Shown here one piece after another: positions 57,215 through 64,000 of a stretch of 64,000 bases of DNA. Every line of letters starts with the position of its first letter. Within the stretch, counting starts at the first letter, position 1. The position numbers and the translations under genes are program-made. This DNA comes from Anthostomella pinea (Eukaryota; Ascomycota; Sordariomycetes; Xylariales; Xylariaceae): the NCBI GenBank assembly GCA_963556695.1, contig CAUWAG010000012.1:4588001-4652000 (forward strand). Direction: 5' to 3'. The notes under the pieces were generated by a model that saw only the letters and a program-made list of their open reading frames with translations, ran no database searches and had not been told where the DNA came from.

Positions 57215-58621
57215 AGAGACAGATGGTTGCACCCTTATGGCGTTTCTGGCGTTGTACTCGGGGATCTGGCTTGTCATGGTTAGCCGCGTCTTGTTGACTG
57301 TTGAAGATACACACGATTTGTCACGCTCGATATGAGATCAACAATGCGCGCATGTGGCTCTGTGCCGTATGAGAGGAGCTGGGTCGGAGAATCAGCCCCT
57401 CCATTACGAGGCTCGAGGCGGCCGTAGACGATCATTCTGCGTACAGGCATGTGGGACAGTGGCGATGAATATACTGACATGCCACCATAGAGGCAAGTTC
57501 ACCGTACTTGGCTGTCCCTTTTGAGCTCTTAGGGGCCTCGAATAAACCTGCATCCAAGCCGTTCTGTATCCGATTTCACACAAGCTCCTCATGAGGCGCG
57601 TTACCAGGGGTTGCATGTCGTATTTGCGGAAGCCGCCGCATGGCTCTATTTCTTTGCGAATGACTTTACCAATGAGCAGTTTATGTCTCATGCCTGCGTG
57701 GCAACTTTGTGGCCCGATGACTTATCTACTTTGGCCCTGCGAGAAGACAGTATGTTTGCTCGATTTCACAGCGCTTATTAGAGGTATAAAGCCAAGCCTG
57801 TCAAGAGTTCACCAGTCGTTTTCAGACAGCAATATACAGTTCTCATCTCCGATCAGAGACAGACCTCCCTTCCAGAGTCGAAATGAGGCTTTGGTGAACA
57901 AGTGACATGCGGCCGCCGCTGTCATGGATAGGTACTGGGCCCATCCAACATTGAGGTTGTAAAATGAGTATTGCGCTATGGGTAAGGCTATTATATTCCC
58001 CGTACTATCGGACCCTCGGGGCGGGCTCTCCAACGTAGTAAGCGTACGTGTGCAGGCATCCAGGCGTTTTCTAATTACAAGCCTCGTTGAGACGAATCCA
58101 TCGGCCCTATCCCGCCTTGAATGCGGCCATGTGGTTATGTGAGCAGTCAATGTATGTACAGTACATTTCCATGGTCTGTCCCGTACCGGGTGTGTCTCAG
58201 GCAGGCAGCCGGCTAGAAGCTCATTGCCCGGTGGCAGACTCGCTCACACTACCATCTTAGGAGTATGGCCAACGTGAATTTCAGCCAATGAATGTGCGGT
58301 GGATTACCCCAATCCCAGCGTGAGTTCAAATGAATCCCCGAACAGAGGAGTATAGTGCTATCTAAGCAGTGCTATCTAAGCAGTTGAAATAATAATTTGC
58401 ATAATAATCTGGCATAAGTAGTCATCCCAGGGCAGTTGGCTGGAATAAGCACCAGATCGCCCCTTATTCCACTGCAAATGAACTATTCAACCGCTTGCTA
58501 TCTCAGCCTGGCCACTGGCCTCCTATTGACCTCGCCGGATCCGGGTCTTACTGCGGGTGGATAGTAATGGAGCAATACAATAGCAATGGTCAATGTAGCT
58601 GCTCGGCCTGCGTTGCAAGTA
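57215..58621. other. Gene-poor interval left of the transposon
   Basis: No supported gene. It contains a direct repeat of GTGCTATCTAAGCA near 58354-58383 and a miniature repeat remnant at 58425-58500. It ends at the TA target site of the transposon. Confidence 0.45.
58425..58500 (+). repeat. Miniature inverted-repeat element, core remnant (copy 9)
   Basis: GGCTGGAATAAGCACC and CCTTATTCCACTGC keep the core palindrome of the family. Ends are absent. Confidence 0.45.
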
Positions 58622-58689
58622 CCATCCCCCCCATAGAAGTCGGGCATCCCCACTAGTCGGACAGCCAAATAGTGGGGTCACCACCAAAA
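58622..58689 (+). repeat. Left terminal inverted repeat of the Fot1/pogo element
   Basis: It begins CCATCCCCCCCATAGAAGTC and contains ACTAGTCGGACAGCCAAA. Compared with the right end it has single-base differences (GGGCAT versus GGACAC) and a divergent stretch after GCCAAA. Confidence 0.85.
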
Positions 58690-58774
58690 CAACCCCTTAT
58701 TCACCCACCCACGAATGAAGCTATTCAGATCAGAGATTTATGGCAATGTTATCATTCGAAAGCGCTGAAGTTGT

Positions 58775-60544
58775 TTACTCGTACAATCGTACGAGCGCCT
58801 GAATGGCTCGCCCCGAACGGGTGTGCCTAGGCTCCTGTATAGCCTCCAAAACCTCCTCTTTAGCCGAGTCTTTGTCTTCGTCCTCTGAATCCTCTGAATC
58901 CACAGTTACAACTTCTGCTTCACCCACAAGGGCACCAGGGGTGATAGTACTACCCGTAATTAATATCTGTGTGGATGTTCTGAATTTCCTGTTAGGATTA
59001 GTGACCTTTTTCTGCTTCTTAAGCCATGCCCGCTCCAGTTCAGCCTCCAGAGCCTTGATCTTCCTATCCTTGATCACAAGCTCGGTTTCCTTAGTCTTGA
59101 ACGCGTTCGTTATCTTCCTATACTTCAGCCTGGTTCCTGGAGATCTTTTTTTGCCGAAATCCATAATCTAGCGGCTCGTAGTAGGCGTCCGCTGGTCCTC
59201 TGGTTCAGAGCTTTCAGGGGTATCAAGCTAAGGGGTCTTCCTTTTGTCTTCTTGTATTTCTGGGTGTTTTAAGCACTTCTTGCGGCTGATAGGATAATAT
59301 CTAGTGGCTTTGAAGCCAGAGAGGATGTTTTGCTTTCTGAAGGCAGTAGTTCTGGCTTTGTTATAGCACCAGATGAAGTTGATCTTATCAACAAGTGAGG
59401 CATCCGTCAAGGAATTCAGCTCAGAGAGGAATTTCTGGTAGTATGCCTTCAGGGCATTATAGGGACCGTTATTCAGGGGTTGTATGCCGTGACTAGTATG
59501 CGCAGGAAAGAAACAGAGCATTATGTTATTAAGAAAATATATAGTCATGAATTCGTCCTATTAACACACGTTAGACCATATTAAATCAAGAAAAATTAAA
59601 AGAAGTCCATTTAGAATAAGGAAAAATCGTATACATACAGAGGTGTGGCTCTTGTGGCCATCTAGTATCAAGAGGATAGCCTCAGACTGATCTCCTCCTT
59701 GTTCTTTGTCTGCCTGTAGGAGGAAAATATCCTCTAGCCACTGGCAGGCTATAGCATTCGAAGTCCAGCCGTTCTCTGAGCATATATAGTGCCAATTTGC
59801 GGTCTTTCGGAACTCCTCGATGAACCACTGCACTTGGAGGTCCTTTCCCTTGAAGATAATACCTGGTTTGAGGATTTTTCCAGTGACTGAGATGGTCTCG
59901 ATGAAGGAGGTCCAGCTACGGCCCTGAGGGCTCTTCAGGAAGGCTTTCTTGGTAGCAGAACTACTTAGAACTAGGGAATCAATACCTGTGAATCTAATCA
60001 GATTTTTTCCGGGATTAAAAGGGGTAGATATAGCTACCAAAACCCGTCATGATGCCCCCCTTATCAACATTATAGGTGTTCTTTGGCTTCACCCAGCCGT
60101 AATATTCGAGAATTTCGAAGAACCAGTTAACTGACTTGGGCGTGAACCCCTTGAAGTGTACTGCTTGATCCTTTTGTCGACTTTCGTCTTGATCTCGGGG
60201 TTGCGGCGCTTGAAGGATGCCATGAAGGTGTCTCCTAAGGGGCCCTCATCTCCCTTCTTCTTTAACAGCTTCTTGACGATCTCATAAACCAGGGAGTGCG
60301 AAGGGGCTAGGCCGAGCTTTTCTTGGAGTGAAATCCATTTGATTGTAGTCTTTTCCTGGGCAGGGGAGAGTCTCTGTTGTTATGTGTGGGCTTCGGCTCT
60401 GGTAGGCTTGCTGTTAAGCCGATCAGACAGCGTTTGGGGCAGAACACTGTGTTTTTGAGCGCTTTTTTGCAAAGATAGTCCCTCATCTGTGATATCTAAG
60501 ATAGCATTCACCATCTGATCCTCCGTATACGAATAGGGAGGCAT
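58775..60544 (-). pseudogene. Fot1/pogo transposase with stops, frameshifts and lost catalytic residues
   Basis: ATG 60544 starts a psq-type HTH region (SYTEDQMVNAILDITDEG), then an in-frame TAA at 60382-60380 where a Gln codon is expected. Frame changes follow near 60155 and 60030. The DDE domain is recognisable: VKPKNTYNVDKGGIMTG, GKILKPGIIFKGKDLQVQWF and LLILDGHKSHTS. An 81-nt intron (59638-59558) joins this to DEFMTIYFLNN and FPAHTSHGIQPLNNGPYNAL. TAG codons at 59230-59228 and before ATG 59164 interrupt the C-terminal coiled region (KALEAELERAWLKKQKK). The motif usually reads QPLD, so Asn replaces the third catalytic Asp, and Glu after the first Asp is Lys. All stops and both substitutions fit C-to-T or G-to-A changes. 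Confidence 0.85.
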
Positions 60545-60779
60545 TTTGGGCGACTATACGGTACTGTATTGCACACAGAACAAGACTTCAGGAGAGCCTC
60601 GCGGGGCCGAAAATCTCTATTCGGGGTAGCAAAGGCGGAGTAATAGCTCCCCAATCACGTAGGCCAGGAGGGATAAATTCAGCATTGGAGAAATCCTTAA
60701 GATCAGGGCTATCTATAGCACTAAATATATCATCAATAGCTTCAGTATCGGGCTGAATCCGTATAAGTGAACATATGGG

Positions 60780-60849
60780 AGTTTTGGTGGTGATGGTGGG
60801 GTTTGGCTGTCCGACTAGTGGGGGTGTCCGACTTCTATGGGGGGGATGG
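60780..60849 (-). repeat. Right terminal inverted repeat of the Fot1/pogo element
   Basis: The reverse complement begins CCATCCCCCCCATAGAAGTC and contains ACTAGTCGGACAGCCAAA, matching the left end. Confidence 0.85.
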
Positions 60850-60851
60850 TA

Positions 60852-61684
60852 TAACATGGTACACTAGATCCCGCGAGGGTGTAGGTGGCAAGGTGAGGCA
60901 CTGTTAGTAAGCAATGCTCTCAGCCTGCTCCAAAATATGTTACCGTCAGGCTGCCTCGTCGGGATGAGGGCACGCGAGACTGCCCGCGCGACAGTCTCTT
61001 CGGTATTTCCTGGATATGTTATCATCATCGTCATTGGCGGCAGCACATTGGCTTCTCTTGCAGGACTAGGCTTTGTGACCGACCTTCTTCTGAACTGGTC
61101 ATGGCTCGGAACACCACGAATGAGCCCACGCAACCTCACCGCGCTGGATCATCAGGTGGAACACTACTGACGACCCCTTGGCTGCCAACAACTTGATTCA
61201 CCTCGTATGCCATGTTGTGCCACCGGTAGGGCAGCGGAGGCTACGCCTGGCCCATCTGACGGCACTTGCGCATTGATTATGACAGCTTCATAAAGGCATT
61301 CGACGGGACCAAACAAAACCAGATGTCATCGACAATCCGTCATTCTTGTGCGCCCCATCTCCAGTGGGCCACTATTTGCGGGATAACACAGCGGGAAGAC
61401 CCGAACGGCAGCGGCAAAGGGTCTGACGCGAAAGGGGCTCAGTAGAGAATCGAGTAGATACGCCGTCTCGTTGAGCGACAAGGCCTGTCCAGAGTCACGA
61501 GCTTAAGACCAAACCGTTCATAATTGCAATTCGTCCGATTGAGCTGCGCCAGTCCACTAGGAAAGTCAGGGAACAAGATGGGTATGATCCCAGTATTTAC
61601 AGACACCGCAGAAAACACCGATTCCCGGAACGCCAAGCCATGCATGGTCTGCACTTCCAGTCAAGGTCCCGTAGACCAAGCAAG
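60852..61684. other. Intergenic between transposon and NOP56 3' end
   Basis: A plus frame (60937-61170) has a hydrophobic stretch and a minus frame (60864-61139) overlaps it; neither is supported. Confidence 0.4.
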
Positions 61685-64000
61685 CTAGGCCTCCGAGTGT
61701 CTCTTCTTCTTTTTCTTCTTCTTCTCCCCGTCAACCTCGGCGTCTATCGTGCCATTGACTTCACTGTGCCTGCGCTTCTTCTTCTCCTCTTTCTTGTCCT
61801 TCTTCTCCTTCTTGTCTTTAGGCTTCTTCTCCTTAGGAGTGTCTCCCGTCGAGGGCAGGGGTCCATCAATCATCTCGGTGTCGATAGCCATATCGTCGCC
61901 CTCAGCCAGGAGATCTGCCATTGCTTTGCCCTGGTACGGAATTAGTACTTGGAGTCGGGGACCAACGACAGCAGACTCACCATCACATCCGCGTTCTTTT
62001 CCGGCTTCTTGCCCGTGGCATAGAACTCCAGACGATCCTCGACTTGGCCTCTGAGGACTTCGCCGAACTTCGTGGATGGGTGCTCTGAGAAGTTATCAAT
62101 TCTCGACGCGATCGAAGCCTAGCAAAGCCATTAGTTAAAGGCACCTAGGTACTTGGTAGGCAATAGAAGAAGCTGACCTTGTTGGCCAAATATCTGGAAA
62201 TGCGACCCTTGTCCTTCTGAGCGGCACGGCCGATGAATGAGGAGTGATAAATCAACCCGAACTTGGGTGTGTTGCTTTTGGCTAGAAGTTTGTTAGCCAC
62301 GAAACTGTCTTCGACCACCGAGGATAGACCAACTCTTGAGTGCACTGCGACATCATGGTTAGTAATGGCTCTTTCAGGATTGGCAAGTGGTTAGGAACTA
62401 TTGGGGATGCGTATGCAGTGCCCTTATGGCCAAGCTGTCTCCATAGCAGCAGTTTCTTCCCCGTTCGTGATGCTCTGGGTTAGAGCAGCCTCATAATGGA
62501 TTGAAGCCACGGTCCATCCCAAGATAGAAACTCCCATAGAAAGGGCAAAATTCCCGAGAGTTAACAGTTGGGTAGGAAAAATTGGTTACTTACCGGAAGA
62601 GTGCTTTTTCAGCGCCGAGAATCTGGAGGGTGCTGGCACTGTTGTAATGTTAGTAACAACTCACGAAAATGTTGCTGGGTATTGCGCAGTTCAGTGCTGT
62701 GGAGTGAGAAGAGATGGAAAAGGGGGATGGGTAGCCAATGAGGTGACAGGACGAAAGGAATCGGAGGCAGATGGGGATGTTACTCACGGATACTTGGCCA
62801 GGTTGGTCAATGACTGTAACATCTAGAGTCAGCATTTGTGCTTTTGAGATACAAGACGAGTACTCGGGAGATCCGGTCGTGTATCAGGGATTACGACTGC
62901 CGATATGAGGAAGGGCGGAGGCCGACAACTGGAGGCTACTCACGCCGGCTTTCTGGATGAGCCTGGCAGCAACGACCTCTCCGATCAACGTCGCCAGGTT
63001 AGGAGCCACAGTACTCATCTTCTCCACGAGGTAGCTGTACAGGCTTCGGCGATATTCCACCAGTTTCACGACCTTTCCACTGAACGTTTCGATGTTGGTC
63101 ATGTCGACTACAATGAAGGGTTAGCTCAAATTAGGGTTCCCGTGATTTCGACGGTGTGGAAACAACGCACCATCCGAGATGTCTCTGCCCATGCTGATCT
63201 TGGCGGCATCAACGATCGCTTGCGCCTTCTCTTCATCTTCGTTGACGATGCCCGCCAGCTCGTGGAAGTCTTTGTCGCCCAAAGTCGTCTTATCACCAAT
63301 GAAAAGAGCGAGCTTGGCGTAAGTGAGATTATCCGAAGCAATGGCGTACAGTTCTGGGAAGTGCCAGCCGTACCACTCCCGAACTTTTTGGGAGAACAGA
63401 TTGACACCCTTATCCAGGGAGTCGAGTACGGCTATAGCACGTATGATGTGGTTGTCGTTCTTGTGCACGTTGAACTTTACCTTCGCTCTCGAGAAGGCGT
63501 GTCCAAGACCCAACTGTGCTCGTTCTTCGTCGCCCTCGGTGAGGCCCTTCAGCAGCTTCGGTGCGTGCAGGCGGACACCTCGGAGGAGATCGGCTACCAC
63601 CTCGCTCGTATCGCCGGTCTCGCACTCGACGCCAGGGAACACAGCGCGAATAGATCCTGCCAGGTTCTTGTCGGCCACTCCCAGCACAACCTTCTGTTTC
63701 TTCGCCTGCGGGATGTTCAACTCGATCGCAGACTTGAGGTAATCGGACATCATGCCTTCGGAAACCATGTGGATTTGCTGCAGCACAATCGCGAGTTAGC
63801 CCCGTGTCGACACCAGCTTGGCGTGAACATGAACATAGCGCCAGCTTGAGTACTGACCTCAAGAGCGTCGGCCGCGTTTCTCCAGGGTGCGAAGTGCACG
63901 AGGGTGACCATCTTGCCGAACTTGGACAGATCGGCGGAGGCGGCTGCGACTTCCTTCTGGTGCAGGGCGACGACATTCTGCTGGTGGACGACCTTGAAGA
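61685..64000 (-). CDS. NOP56: Nop56 (box C/D snoRNP core protein), partial at the right edge
   Basis: Nine exons are in the window: 64000-63858, 63777-63171, 63107-62944, 62813-62788, 62638-62594, 62344-62334, 62281-62178, 62118-61981 and 61930-61685. They give 493 codons plus stop; all phases close. The start lies beyond 64000. [41 protein letters not shown] and [11 protein letters not shown] are Nop56 blocks. The Nop domain follows with [35 protein letters not shown] and [20 protein letters not shown]. The tail is Lys/Glu-rich ([20 protein letters not shown]). Nop56 with Nop58, Snu13 and fibrillarin methylates rRNA in the nucleolus (established). The 11-nt exon codes the ALK of RALKTK. A 314-codon antisense frame is a shadow. 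Confidence 0.93.

Larger units (their letters stand above)
58622..60849 (-). mobile_element. Fot1/pogo-type DNA transposon, complete ends, inactive
   Basis: A 2228-bp element with inverted ends starting CCATCCCCCCCATAGAAGTC at both sides, continuing through CCCCACTAGTCGGACAGCCA and, after divergence, CACCACCAAAAC, so the inverted repeats span about 60 bp. It is flanked by TA at 58620-58621 and 60850-60851, the Tc1/mariner target duplication. The transposase lies on the minus strand and is broken. Confidence 0.88.

Noticed and set aside
58622..58660. Idea that the miniature repeats are deletion derivatives of the Fot1/pogo element
   Set aside because: Both have C-rich ends with ATAGAAGTC or ATAAGTCTC, but termini and interiors do not align; TA duplication alone is shared by many elements.
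62905..63849. 314-codon plus-strand open frame
   Set aside because: Exactly antisense to NOP56 exons whose protein homology and splice phases are clear; codon composition mirrors the other strand.

Overview
The window is nuclear DNA of a filamentous ascomycete, most likely a Sordariomycete (inference). Genes carry short GT-AG introns of about 50-160 nt with CTAAC-like branch sites. The protein set (Egh16-type appressorium protein, APC1/BimE, Vps41, Dhh1, Nop56, 2EXR protein, NB-ARC relic) is typical of that group. Coding boundaries below were worked out by joining reading frames at splice sites and checking that phases close. No database search was possible.

Layout. 0-7 kb is accessory: the N-terminus of a psq-type DNA-binding/transposase gene cut by the left edge, an Egh16-like secreted protein with an Asn/Gly/Ala repeat tail, a seven-exon membrane-anchored collagen-like gene, and a PLP-dependent diaminopropionate ammonia-lyase-like gene. 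7-24 kb is mostly core housekeeping: mitoribosomal mL49 (-), eIF3e (+), APC1 (-) and VPS41 (+), interrupted at 10.4-12.5 kb by a miniature repeat, an odd response-regulator gene and an NB-ARC relic. 24-30 kb is a decay island: an arylamine N-acetyltransferase with two frameshifts, a broken hypothetical gene, a 2EXR-domain gene and an erythromycin-esterase-like relic. 30-46 kb returns to core genes: DEDDh exonuclease, tRNA-Trp with an intron, mitochondrial GatB, an acyl-protein-thioesterase-like hydrolase, a J-protein, Dhh1 and an Mss116-like DEAD-box helicase. 46-51 kb is gene-poor with miniature repeats and a frameshifted hypothetical gene. 51-57 kb holds AMSH/Sst2, prefoldin subunit 6 and VPS4. 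58.6-60.8 kb is a complete but dead Fot1/pogo-type transposon with TA target-site duplication. The right end is NOP56, continuing past base 64000.

Functional links: VPS4, AMSH/Sst2 and VPS41 all act in endosome/vacuole traffic; GatB, mL49 and the Mss116-like helicase act in mitochondrial gene expression; eIF3e and Dhh1 act in translation and mRNA decay. They do not form operons.

The least explained structures are (i) a TA-flanked miniature inverted-repeat family with at least nine copies or remnants here, (ii) the collagen-like gene, whose exons join in almost unbroken Gly-X-Y register, and (iii) the finely split NOP56, including an 11-nt micro-exon.
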